Shown: one piece after another, positions 1-6,049 of the stretch
Numbering within the stretch: the first letter of the stretch is position 1
Layout of the letters: every line of letters begins with the position of its first letter
From: Pyrobaculum sp.
GTDB taxonomy: Archaea > Thermoproteota > Thermoprotei > Thermoproteales > Thermoproteaceae
NCBI GenBank assembly: GCA_009903905.1
Contig: WYEI01000128.1
Location: 1 to 6,584, forward strand
Direction: 5' to 3'
DNA: 6,584 nucleotides
The notes under the pieces: generated by a model
Databases searched by the model: none
What the model was told of the DNA's origin: nothing
Seen by the model: the letters and a program-made list of their open reading frames with translations, nothing else
Program-made: the position numbers and the translations under genes

Positions 1-1062
1 AAGACCAGCGTGGATTTCTACCGCGAGGTGCAGAGGGGCGGGGTGGATCTCGGCATGAGGTATGTGGGGTATCTCTTCCTCGTGCCTGAGGAAAACGCCG
101 CCCTGATGCGAAACGCGGCGCAGGAGCTGAGGGCCATGGGCGTTTCCGTCGACGCATACGAGAGGCTGGAGATGCCGATTAAGCTTAGGGTGTCTGACGA
201 CGAAGAGGCGAGAGAGATGGGGCTTTCAGACGTGGCTTTTGGGCTTCTGGTGCGGGACGCCGGCATTATGGATCCTGAAAAGCTGGTGAAATACTACTAC
301 AAGGTTTATACCAGAGAAGGCGGCGAGGTCCTGTTCGGGACTAAGGTGGAGTCCGTCGTCTTTTCCCCCAAGAAGCCCCTCGGCATACCCGGCGAGCCGT
401 TTCCGTGGCAAGATGTGAAGGCCGTAGGCATCGAGACGTCGGCAGGCGTTGTAGAGGCTAAGAACATAATATTCGCAACCGGCGCGTGGACCGAGAGGCT
501 TATGGACGCCTTGGGCTTCGGCCTCCCGCTTAAGCCGAGGAAGAGACAGGTGTTTGTGGTGAGGACGACAGGCGAGTTGGAGGCGTTGCTGAGATCCGGC
601 TTGGCAGACAGGGAGTACTCGCCGATGATCATACTGCCAAGAGGCGTCTACCTCAGGCCTGAACCCGGCGAGGGGACCTACTGGATCGGCGTCTCGGACC
701 GGAGGCCGTTCCGCCTGGAGGAGCCGCCGGAGCCGGAGGAGGCTCTGTGGCGCTTCGGCATCTACCCTGTCTTGACGAAGTACGTGCCGGCCTTCGAGGG
801 ACGCATGCCGCAGAACGCGTGGGCTGGTCACTACGACGAAAACGTTGTGGACTACCAGCCGGTGGTGGATAGGCTGGTGGAGGGACTTTACGTGGCCGCG
901 GGGACGTCGGGCTCGGGCATAATGAAGGCAGATGCCATCGGCAGGATTGCCGCATACCTAGCCCTGGGCCGCGAGAAGGCGGAGCTCTACGGCGGGGTGG
1001 TGGTGGACAGCAATGTGCTGAGACACAACCGGTGTTTTGAGGAGGAGAGGCTCGTCATATGA
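1..1062 (+). CDS. FAD-dependent oxidoreductase, DAO family (5'-truncated)
   Basis: This is the C-terminal part of a flavoprotein of the D-amino-acid oxidase/sarcosine oxidase/glycine oxidase type. The family oxidises amines or amino acids, passing electrons to oxygen or an acceptor. The frame is open from base 1 (codons for K-T-S precede the first GTG at 10), so the true start and the N-terminal GxGxxG dinucleotide fold lie upstream; 353 codons are visible. The segment F-A-T-G-A-W (472-489) is the family's conserved strand-turn after the FAD domain. The C-terminal G-L-Y-V-A-A-G-T-S-G-S-G-I-M-K stretch (about 883-927) matches the closing FAD-contact region seen in sarcosine oxidase-like and dye-linked L-proline dehydrogenase beta-like proteins. 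No Cys-rich or iron-sulfur segment is visible, and substrate cannot be read from the sequence. Archaeal dye-linked proline dehydrogenases are one candidate, but this is inference. The stop overlaps the start of a 55-residue gene by 4 bases, suggesting translational coupling. Confidence 0.85.
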   Translation, partial: KTSVDFYREVQRGGVDLGMRYVGYLFLVPEENAALMRNAAQELRAMGVSVDAYERLEMPIKLRVSDDEEAREMGLSDVAFGLLVRDAGIMDPEKLVKYYYKVYTREGGEVLFGTKVESVVFSPKKPLGIPGEPFPWQDVKAVGIETSAGVVEAKNIIFATGAWTERLMDALGFGLPLKPRKRQVFVVRTTGELEALLRSGLADREYSPMIILPRGVYLRPEPGEGTYWIGVSDRRPFRLEEPPEPEEALWRFGIYPVLTKYVPAFEGRMPQNAWAGHYDENVVDYQPVVDRLVEGLYVAAGTSGSGIMKADAIGRIAAYLALGREKAELYGGVVVDSNVLRHNRCFEEERLVI

Positions 1063-1226
1063 TTGAGGAGGAGCTGAGGAGGTGGGCTGAGGTTGCGAGG
1101 AGGAGCGGGCGGAGGGGCTGGGTTCTGTTGAGAGACGGGAACGTCGTCGGGGTGTTCAACGACAGGAGAGATGCGGTTATGGCCGCTAAGGAGCCCGGCG
1201 TGTATCTTCTAATATTTGTCGAATAG
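1059..1226 (+). CDS. Small conserved-looking hypothetical protein, 55 aa, coupled to the FAD oxidoreductase
   Basis: A 55-codon frame starts at the ATG of the ATGA overlapping the oxidoreductase stop (TGA 1060-1062) and ends at TAG 1224-1226. A purine-rich Shine-Dalgarno-like stretch GGAGGAGAGG (1041-1050) sits 8 bases upstream of the ATG, which supports translation. The protein begins with a charged helix (E-E-E-L-R-R-W-A-E-V-A-R-R, residues 3-15). It continues with W-V-L-L-R-D-G-N-V-V-G-V-F (21-33), which looks like a beta-hairpin, then D-R-R-D-A-V-M-A-A-K helix (35-44) and a final hydrophobic strand V-Y-L-L-I-F-V (48-54). This beta-beta-alpha-beta look, with a Trp followed by a hairpin around D-G, recalls small archaeal proteins of the DUF5678 kind, but I cannot confirm membership. 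There is no signal peptide, membrane helix or Cys. Its function is unknown; it may be an accessory or regulatory partner of the oxidoreductase. Confidence 0.72.
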   Translation: MIEEELRRWAEVARRSGRRGWVLLRDGNVVGVFNDRRDAVMAAKEPGVYLLIFVE

Positions 1227-1253
1227 TTTTTAGCAACGAGTCAAGGAATAACA

Positions 1254-1262
1254 TTTTATAAA
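1254..1262 (+). promoter_or_regulatory. TATA box of the sucCD operon
   Basis: The sequence TTTTATAAA lies in the 55-bp gap between the 55-residue gene and sucC. Its centre is about 24 bases before the sucC ATG, which is the distance expected if transcription starts at or within a few bases of the ATG. A purine-rich stretch just upstream (AAGGAATAA, 1243-1251) is a plausible TFB recognition element. The mRNA is therefore probably leaderless or nearly so. A GAGGG (1273-1277) 4 bases before the ATG could act as a ribosome binding site only if transcription starts further upstream. Confidence 0.65.
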
Positions 1263-1281
1263 CACCTTTACTGAGGGTCTC

Positions 1282-2430
1282 ATGAAGTTACATGAATACG
1301 AGGCGAAGGAGCTTTTTTCTAAATACGGCGTCAAGATTCCGCCGGGTAGGCTAGCCCTGACGCCGGAGGAGGTCCACAAGGCGGCGAAGGAGATCGGGAC
1401 GCCCGTGGTTCTGAAGGCGCAGGTGGTGGTGGCGGGCAGGGGGAAGGCCGGCGGGATAAAGGTGGCCAACAGCCCGGAGGAGGCGTATGAGCTTTCGAAG
1501 AAGATGTTCGGCATGAACATCAAGGGTCTTACGGTCAAGAAGCTCTACGTGACTAAGTATGTGGAGGTAGAGAAGGAGATGTACCTCTCTCTAATAATCG
1601 ACAGAGCTACCCGCAGATACCTCTTCCTAGCCTCGCCGGTAGGCGGCGTGGACATTGAGGAAATCGCGAGGACCAGCCCGGAGAAGATCAAGAGGGTGTA
1701 TGTAGACCCCTCGGTGGGGCTTAGGGACTACCACATAAGAAGCATTGTGTCGTGGCTGGGCTTCAAGCCGGGCACCCCCCAGTGGCAACAAGCCGCGTCC
1801 ATTGTCCAGGCTATGTACAGAATCATGGTGGATCACGACGCGGAGCTGGTGGAGTCCAACCCCCTCGCCGTGTCTAAGGAAGGCGACGTGATCCCCCTCG
1901 ACGCGAGGATAATAGTGGACGACAACGCCCTCTTTAAACACCCAGACCTGGAGAAGGCCCTTGAAGAGGATCCGCGGGACGTGACGGAGTTTGAGGCCTA
2001 CGCCAAGAAGATCGGGTTCCACTACGTGGAGCTTGAGGGAGACGTGGGCATCATCGGCAACGGCGCCGGCCTCACCATGGCTACCATGGACCTGGTTTAC
2101 CACTTTGGGGGGAAACCGGCGAACTTCCTCGACATAGGCGGCGGCGCCAGCAGGGAGGTGGTCAAGGAGGCTGTTAAGGTGTTGCTGAACCACCCGAGGG
2201 CAAAGGTGATCTTCGTCAACATCTTCGGCGGAATTACGCGCGCCGACGAGGTCGCCCTAGGCATCAAAGACGCCTTGGCCGAGGCCGGCGGAACCACGAA
2301 GAAGATCGTGGTGAGGATGAAAGGCACAAACGAGGAGCTGGGCAGGGCAATACTCGCGGAGGTGGGCGTGCCGCTGTTTGAAAACGCGGAGGAGGCAGCT
2401 AAAAAAGCAGTTGAGCTGGCGAGACTATGA
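1282..2430 (+). CDS. sucC: Succinyl-CoA synthetase (succinate-CoA ligase) beta subunit
   Basis: This is the nucleotide- and succinate-binding subunit of the cytoplasmic enzyme interconverting succinate + CoA + NTP with succinyl-CoA + NDP + phosphate. It has 382 residues, close to the 388 of E. coli SucC. The opening [12 protein letters not shown] is diagnostic, and the ATP-grasp part carries the G-R-G-K-A-G-G loop (52-58). E191 and N193 in E-S-N-P-L and D207 in P-L-D-A-R match the metal-binding and phosphohistidine-contacting residues (E197, N199 and D213 in E. coli). The C-terminal ligase domain has G-N-G-A-G-L (259-264), F-L-D-I-G-G-G-A-S (282-290) and N-I-F-G-G-I-T-R (313-320). ADP versus GDP preference cannot be judged. 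A TATA box 24 bases upstream supports the ATG at 1282. The gene overlaps sucD by 4 bases. In Thermoproteales the enzyme serves the oxidative TCA cycle or, in autotrophs, the dicarboxylate/4-hydroxybutyrate cycle. Confidence 0.97.
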   Translation: MKLHEYEAKELFSKYGVKIPPGRLALTPEEVHKAAKEIGTPVVLKAQVVVAGRGKAGGIKVANSPEEAYELSKKMFGMNIKGLTVKKLYVTKYVEVEKEMYLSLIIDRATRRYLFLASPVGGVDIEEIARTSPEKIKRVYVDPSVGLRDYHIRSIVSWLGFKPGTPQWQQAASIVQAMYRIMVDHDAELVESNPLAVSKEGDVIPLDARIIVDDNALFKHPDLEKALEEDPRDVTEFEAYAKKIGFHYVELEGDVGIIGNGAGLTMATMDLVYHFGGKPANFLDIGGGASREVVKEAVKVLLNHPRAKVIFVNIFGGITRADEVALGIKDALAEAGGTTKKIVVRMKGTNEELGRAILAEVGVPLFENAEEAAKKAVELARL

Positions 2431-3308
2431 CGGTGCTGGTAGGCCCCAACACAAAGGTCGTTGTGCAGGGCGCCACCGGCAAAGAGGGTAGCTTCCATCT
2501 GCAGAGGATGCTTGAATACGGGACGAAGGTGGTGGCCGGCGTTACTCCCGGCAAGGGCGGCACGGCGGTCCACGGCGTACCCGTCTACGACACTGTGGAG
2601 GAGGCCGTGAGGAAGCAGGGAGCCAACGCCTCGGTGATATTTGTGCCGGCTAAGTTCGCCGCAGACGCCCTACTTGAGGCGGTAGACGCCGGCGTGGAGC
2701 TGGCTGTGGTCATTACTGAGCACATCCCTGTACACGACACGTTGCGGGCGGTGAACTACGCAAGGTCTAGGGGCGTCACCGTCATCGGACCTAACTGCCC
2801 GGGCCTCGTCGCGCCGCCGGTGAGGGTCAAGCTGGGCATCATGCCCAACAGCATCTATCAGACGCCGGGCAAGATCGCCGTAGTCAGCAGATCTGGCACC
2901 TTGACCTACGAGATCTCCTATCAGCTGGTAAGGGCGGGCTTCGGCATAAATGTCGCAATAGGCGTCGGCGGAGACCCGGTGGTGGGGCTGGACTTGATGG
3001 AGGCGGCGCTTAAGGTAGCGCAGGACCCGGAGGTGGAGGGCATGGTCGTGATAGGGGAGGTCGGCGGCGACGCCGAGGAGCGCCTCGCGAGGCTGTATGC
3101 AGAGGGCGTGATAAACAAGCCTGTAGTGGCCTACGTAGCGGGCCGCACGGCGCCTCCGGGCAAACGCATGGGACATGCAGGCGCCATAGTCATGCTGGGG
3201 TCCGGCGACGCCAAGAGCAAGATAGAGGCGTTTAGATCCGTGGGGATACCGGTGGCCGAGACGCCCTTCGAGGTGCCGCAACTCCTTGGGAAGCTTCTAA
3301 AAAAGTAA
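2427..3308 (+). CDS. sucD: Succinyl-CoA synthetase (succinate-CoA ligase) alpha subunit
   Basis: This is the CoA-binding, phosphohistidine-carrying partner of SucC. It has 293 residues, near the family's usual 288-300. The N-terminal Rossmann CoA-binding domain shows [12 protein letters not shown] (13-24), with G-P-N-C-P-G-L at 121-127. The ligase domain has S-R-S-G-T-L-T-Y-E (154-162) and [11 protein letters not shown] (179-189). The active-site histidine is H250 in M-G-H-A-G-A-I, phosphorylated during catalysis. E211 in G-E-V-G-G corresponds to E208 of the E. coli alpha subunit, which contacts the phosphohistidine. All expected catalytic residues are present. The start ATG shares ATGA with the sucC stop, so the two subunits should be made in a fixed ratio by coupled translation. 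No strong Shine-Dalgarno sits immediately upstream, consistent with ribosome re-initiation. The stop is TAA 3306-3308, directly followed by a T6 tract. Confidence 0.97.
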   Translation: MTVLVGPNTKVVVQGATGKEGSFHLQRMLEYGTKVVAGVTPGKGGTAVHGVPVYDTVEEAVRKQGANASVIFVPAKFAADALLEAVDAGVELAVVITEHIPVHDTLRAVNYARSRGVTVIGPNCPGLVAPPVRVKLGIMPNSIYQTPGKIAVVSRSGTLTYEISYQLVRAGFGINVAIGVGGDPVVGLDLMEAALKVAQDPEVEGMVVIGEVGGDAEERLARLYAEGVINKPVVAYVAGRTAPPGKRMGHAGAIVMLGSGDAKSKIEAFRSVGIPVAETPFEVPQLLGKLLKK

Positions 3309-3314
3309 TTTTTT
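3309..3314 (+). terminator. T6 tract after sucD, possible archaeal intrinsic terminator
   Basis: Six consecutive T residues immediately follow the sucD stop codon. Archaeal RNA polymerase can terminate at oligo-T runs without an RNA hairpin, so this could end or weaken transcription of sucCD. No stem-loop is evident before it. The tract is short and lies only 4 bases before the next gene's GTG, so partial read-through into the zinc-module gene is equally plausible. Confidence 0.35.
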
Positions 3315-3318
3315 CACG

Positions 3319-3567
3319 GTGAAATGCCAGATCTGCGGGTTTGAGGAGGCGGAGAGGAGGTGCCCGAGGTGCGGCCGGTCAGTATGTCGCCTCGACTGGG
3401 CGGGTGAGCACTGCGTCGTTTGTGCAGAAACTCTCTGCAGGGTTTGTGGAAGAAACTTCTCAATTACCACCTGTGTGGTGTGTGGGCGACTTGTGTGCGA
3501 GGAATGTAGTGTACGGAGGGGGCTGGGGAGAGTATGTAAAGATTGTTTAAAGACCTCAACTAGATAG
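3319..3567 (+). CDS. Small Cys-rich protein with two tandem cross-brace zinc-binding modules
   Basis: This 82-residue protein has 15 cysteines and no other recognisable domain. Module 1 has C3/C6, C15/C18, C23 with D26, and C32/C35. Module 2 has C40/C43, C52/C55, C60/C63 and C73/C76. The first three pairs are spaced identically in both modules (8 then 4 residues between pairs), and C-G-R-x-V-C is shared at 18-23 and 55-60, so the modules are tandem duplicates. Eight paired ligands per module fit the RING/FYVE/B-box-type cross-brace binding two zinc ions each, up to four in all. D26 (or H31) would replace one Cys ligand in module 1. GTG at 3319 is the first usable start after an in-frame stop (3298-3300); no Shine-Dalgarno is visible. 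It lies 10 bases after sucD and may be read from that operon. Base composition becomes more AT-rich towards its 3' half. It may mediate protein or nucleic-acid contacts; the function is unknown. Confidence 0.85.
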   Translation: MKCQICGFEEAERRCPRCGRSVCRLDWAGEHCVVCAETLCRVCGRNFSITTCVVCGRLVCEECSVRRGLGRVCKDCLKTSTR

Positions 3568-3575
3568 GTAGTGTA

Positions 3576-3595
3576 TATATAAATAAGTTTATATA
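3576..3595 (+). promoter_or_regulatory. Promoter region of the aminotransferase-ilvA operon with two TATA boxes forming a perfect inverted repeat
   Basis: The 50-bp gap before the aminotransferase holds TATATAAA (3576-3583), a TAAG spacer, and its exact reverse complement TTTATATA (3588-3595). The downstream copy is centred about 26 bases before the ATG at 3618, fitting a leaderless transcript. The upstream copy is centred about 38 bases before it and would give a leader of roughly a dozen bases that includes the purine-rich GGGGTG (3607-3612), 5 bases from the ATG. The symmetry could be two alternative TATA boxes, an operator for a dimeric regulator (for example of the Lrp type) overlapping the promoter, or simple AT-rich coincidence. 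Confidence 0.6.
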
Positions 3596-3617
3596 GGGAG
3601 GACAGTGGGGTGTCGGT

Positions 3618-4817
3618 ATGAAAATAGAGGATCTCCTCTCGTCCCGCACCAAGTTCATGACGGCTAGCGAAATAAGGGAGCTTTTGAGGTGGGCCACCGC
3701 CGACGTGATATCGTTCGGCGGCGGCATGCCGGACCCCTCCACGTTCCCCGTCGAGGACATAGCCAAGATAGTTTCCTACGTCTTGGAGGCGTATCCGCAC
3801 CGGGCTCTTCAATACGGCTCCACCGAGGGCGTGGCGGAGCTCCGGCAAGAAATCGCCAAGTTCAGCGAGTCCTACGCCGGCATCAAGACGCGGCCGGAGA
3901 ACATAATCGTGACTGTGGGTAGCCAGGAGGCTCTGGAGCTTCTCGGCCGCGTCTTTATAGACTCCGGCGACGTGGTCATCACGGAGAACCCCACATATAT
4001 GGCGGCTCTCCAGGCGTGGAGAGTTTACCAGCCCAAGCTGGTGGGCGTGCCGATGGACGAACACGGCATGGTGGTGGAGACGCTGGAGGAGACTGTGAAG
4101 AGGCTGAGGGCCGAGGGCGCTAGGATAAAGTTCGTCTACACCATACCCACTGCGCAGAACCCCAGCGGCCTCACAATGACGCAGGACAGGAGGAAGTACT
4201 TGTTGGAGGTCGCTGAGAGATATGACCTGTTGGTGGTGGAGGACGACCCATATTCCTACTTCCTCTTCGAGCCCATCCAAGTATCCCCGATTAAGGCGCT
4301 GGACAAAAGCGATAGAGTCATCTACTTATCGACGGCGTCTAAGATCTTCGCGCCGGGGTTCCGCCTCGGGTGGGTGATCGCCAATGAGGAGGTTGTAAGA
4401 TGGTTCAACTTGGCTAAGCAGGCGCTGAACCTAAACACGTCGAATTTCGTCCAGTACATCTTCCTGGAGGGCCTCAGGCGCAACGTAGTTCTGAAGAACC
4501 TGCCACACGTGAGGGAGCTTTATAAGCGGAAGCGCGACGCCATGTTGGCGGCGCTTGAGACCTACATGCCGCCTGGAGTAAGCTGGACCAGGCCCAGCGG
4601 CGGCATGTTTATATGGGCCACCGTGCCGCCTCACATCGACACTAGAGAGTTGTTGAAGGTGGCGGTGTCGCAGTACAAGGTGGCCTTTATCCCAGGCCAC
4701 GGCTTCTTCGCGGATCAGTCCGTGAGAAACGCCATGCGGCTGAACTTCACGTACCCTACATTCGAGCAGATAAACGAAGGAATCCGCCGCCTCGCGATGG
4801 CGATAAAGGGTGCATGA
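3618..4817 (+). CDS. PLP-dependent class I/II aminotransferase (LysN/Aro8-like subgroup)
   Basis: This 399-residue protein is a cytoplasmic fold-type I aminotransferase moving an amino group between an amino acid and a 2-oxo acid. The Schiff-base lysine is K242 in S-T-A-S-K-I-F-A-P-G-F-R-L-G-W. R249 there should bind the PLP phosphate, together with the G-S-Q loop at 101-103. N181 in A-Q-N-P-S-G-L, and D209 with Y212 in E-D-D-P-Y, should hold the pyridine ring. R374 in A-M-R-L-N-F should bind the substrate carboxylate. The G-G-G-M-P-D-P (34-40) and E-D-D-P-Y signatures are typical of the 2-aminoadipate/kynurenine/aromatic aminotransferase (LysN, Aro8, MocR-like) branch rather than classic aspartate aminotransferases. 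Substrate is not certain: 2-aminoadipate, branched-chain or aromatic amino acids are all possible. No MocR-type DNA-binding domain is attached. The stop overlaps ilvA by 4 bases. The promoter with a TATA box 26 bases upstream supports this ATG. Confidence 0.93.
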   Translation: MKIEDLLSSRTKFMTASEIRELLRWATADVISFGGGMPDPSTFPVEDIAKIVSYVLEAYPHRALQYGSTEGVAELRQEIAKFSESYAGIKTRPENIIVTVGSQEALELLGRVFIDSGDVVITENPTYMAALQAWRVYQPKLVGVPMDEHGMVVETLEETVKRLRAEGARIKFVYTIPTAQNPSGLTMTQDRRKYLLEVAERYDLLVVEDDPYSYFLFEPIQVSPIKALDKSDRVIYLSTASKIFAPGFRLGWVIANEEVVRWFNLAKQALNLNTSNFVQYIFLEGLRRNVVLKNLPHVRELYKRKRDAMLAALETYMPPGVSWTRPSGGMFIWATVPPHIDTRELLKVAVSQYKVAFIPGHGFFADQSVRNAMRLNFTYPTFEQINEGIRRLAMAIKGA

Positions 4818-6022
4818 TTCTTCTAGACGAGGCGCTGAAGGTCATAAAAGAGAAACAACAAGAAGGCAAAATACACAGGACGCCGGTCCTCCGTTCGGAG
4901 TCGCTCTCTAGGATAACGGGGGGCGAGGTCTTCCTCAAGCTGGAGGCCCTCCAGAAGACCGGCAGCTTCAAGATCAGGGGGGCCTACTTCGCCATGCATA
5001 AATACATACAGGAGGGATACCGCGAGTTCATCACTGCGTCTTCTGGCAACCACGCGCAGGGCGTCGCATATGCAGCGCAATTACACGGAGTAAAGGCCAC
5101 AGTGGTTATGCCGGAGACAACGCCTTGGCTGAAGGTGAAGAAGACCCAGGACTACGGCGCCTCCGTGATCCTCCACGGCGAGAGCTACTACGAGGCTGAG
5201 AAGAAGGCGGCGGAGCTCGCGCGAGAAGGCGTCAAGTTCCTCCACGCCTACAACGACTACTACGTGATATCTGGACAGGCGACGTTGGGGGCGGAGGTTC
5301 TTGAAGACGTCGGCGATGTAGACGTGGTCGTGGTGCCAATCGGCGGCGGCGGGCTGATATCTGGCGTTGCGTATGCAGTTAAGAAGCGGAGGCCCTCAGC
5401 AAAGGTGATTGGGGTGCAGGCCAGCGGCGCGCCGGCGGTTTATCTATCGCTTAGGGAGGGGAGGCCCGTAGTTATCGAGCGGGTGGACACCATCGCAGAC
5501 GGCATCGCGGTTAAGAGACCTGGCGACATAACGCTTAAGATGATCCAAGAATACGTAGACGACGTGGTTCTTGTAGACGACAACGAGATAGTAGATGCAA
5601 TTTATATACTTCTGGAAAGGACTAGGGTGGTGGCCGAGGGCGCTGGGGCGGCGTCTGTCGCCGCGTTGATGTCCGGCAAGGTGGACGTCCGGGGGAGGAA
5701 GGCCGTCGCCGTGATCTCCGGCGGAAACATCGACGCCCCGATCTTGATGCGTGTATTAATGAAGGCTTTGGCTAGGCAACGTCGGGTGGTGAAGCTAGTT
5801 GGCGAAGTTCCCGATAGACCTGGCACGCTCGCCAAGGCGGCCTCCATACTGGCGGCCCACAACGTAAACATATTAGAGGTGTATCACGAACGTTACGACC
5901 CAGAACAGAGGCCTAACTACGTCCGCCTCGTCTTCGTGGTGGAGGTGCCGGGCACCCTCGACATGTCTAAACTACTTGACGAGTTGGAGAAACACGGCTT
6001 TTACTTCGCCGTGGCGGAATAA
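4814..6022 (+). CDS. ilvA: Threonine dehydratase (threonine ammonia-lyase) with C-terminal ACT domain
   Basis: This is a PLP enzyme of fold type II that deaminates L-threonine to 2-oxobutyrate and ammonia (and often serine to pyruvate), the entry step to isoleucine from threonine. It has 402 residues. The Schiff-base lysine is K53 in T-G-S-F-K-I-R-G-A. The substrate loop S-S-G-N-H-A-Q-G is at 76-83, the PLP-phosphate glycine loop G-G-G-G at 177-180, A-E-G-A-G-A at 274-279, and S-G-G-N at 302-305. Residues from about 325 form one ACT domain with the P-D-R-P-G-T-L turn (333-339), a typical amino-acid-binding effector site. This layout differs from E. coli IlvA (about 514 residues, two ACT-like repeats) and TdcB (about 329, none). 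The identity of the effector (isoleucine, valine or none) is unknown. It is translated from the ATGA overlap with the aminotransferase. Serine dehydration as the main activity cannot be excluded. Confidence 0.94.
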   Translation: MILLDEALKVIKEKQQEGKIHRTPVLRSESLSRITGGEVFLKLEALQKTGSFKIRGAYFAMHKYIQEGYREFITASSGNHAQGVAYAAQLHGVKATVVMPETTPWLKVKKTQDYGASVILHGESYYEAEKKAAELAREGVKFLHAYNDYYVISGQATLGAEVLEDVGDVDVVVVPIGGGGLISGVAYAVKKRRPSAKVIGVQASGAPAVYLSLREGRPVVIERVDTIADGIAVKRPGDITLKMIQEYVDDVVLVDDNEIVDAIYILLERTRVVAEGAGAASVAALMSGKVDVRGRKAVAVISGGNIDAPILMRVLMKALARQRRVVKLVGEVPDRPGTLAKAASILAAHNVNILEVYHERYDPEQRPNYVRLVFVVEVPGTLDMSKLLDELEKHGFYFAVAE

Positions 6023-6030
6023 TTAAAATA
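6023..6030 (+). promoter_or_regulatory. TATA-like box of alaX overlapping the end of ilvA
   Basis: TTAAAATA immediately follows and partly abuts the ilvA stop (TAA 6020-6022). Its centre is about 24 bases before the alaX ATG at 6050, the same distance as for sucC, so a near-leaderless alaX mRNA is plausible. No Shine-Dalgarno sequence is visible in the 27-base gap, which favours a leaderless start over re-initiation from ilvA. Confidence 0.5.
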
Positions 6031-6049
6031 CGGAAAAAACCACATAGCC

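Noticed and set aside
10..12. GTG at base 10 as the start of the FAD oxidoreductase
   Set aside because: The frame is open back to base 1, and the essential N-terminal FAD-binding GxGxxG fold is missing from the visible part, so the gene is cut by the window edge.
226..831. Long minus-strand open frames under the FAD oxidoreductase, and similar ones under sucC, sucD and ilvA
   Set aside because: Low-complexity, motif-free translations opposite real genes, arising from high GC and codon bias; no promoter or ribosome binding site supports them.
1224..1231. Short T5 run after the 55-residue gene as a terminator
   Set aside because: Only five T residues with no stem-loop, too weak to call by eye; it may contribute to termination but cannot be supported.
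3341..3550. Alternative + strand frame of 69 codons overlapping the zinc-module gene
   Set aside because: The other frame has the repeated CxxC architecture with conserved spacing, while this one has no pattern.
3297..4280. A 327-codon open frame on the minus strand covering the zinc-module gene and the first half of the aminotransferase
   Set aside because: It lies opposite two well-supported genes with clear motifs, its product has no recognisable motif and is rich in His, Leu and Arg in the way antisense frames of GC-rich genes are. It is a shadow.
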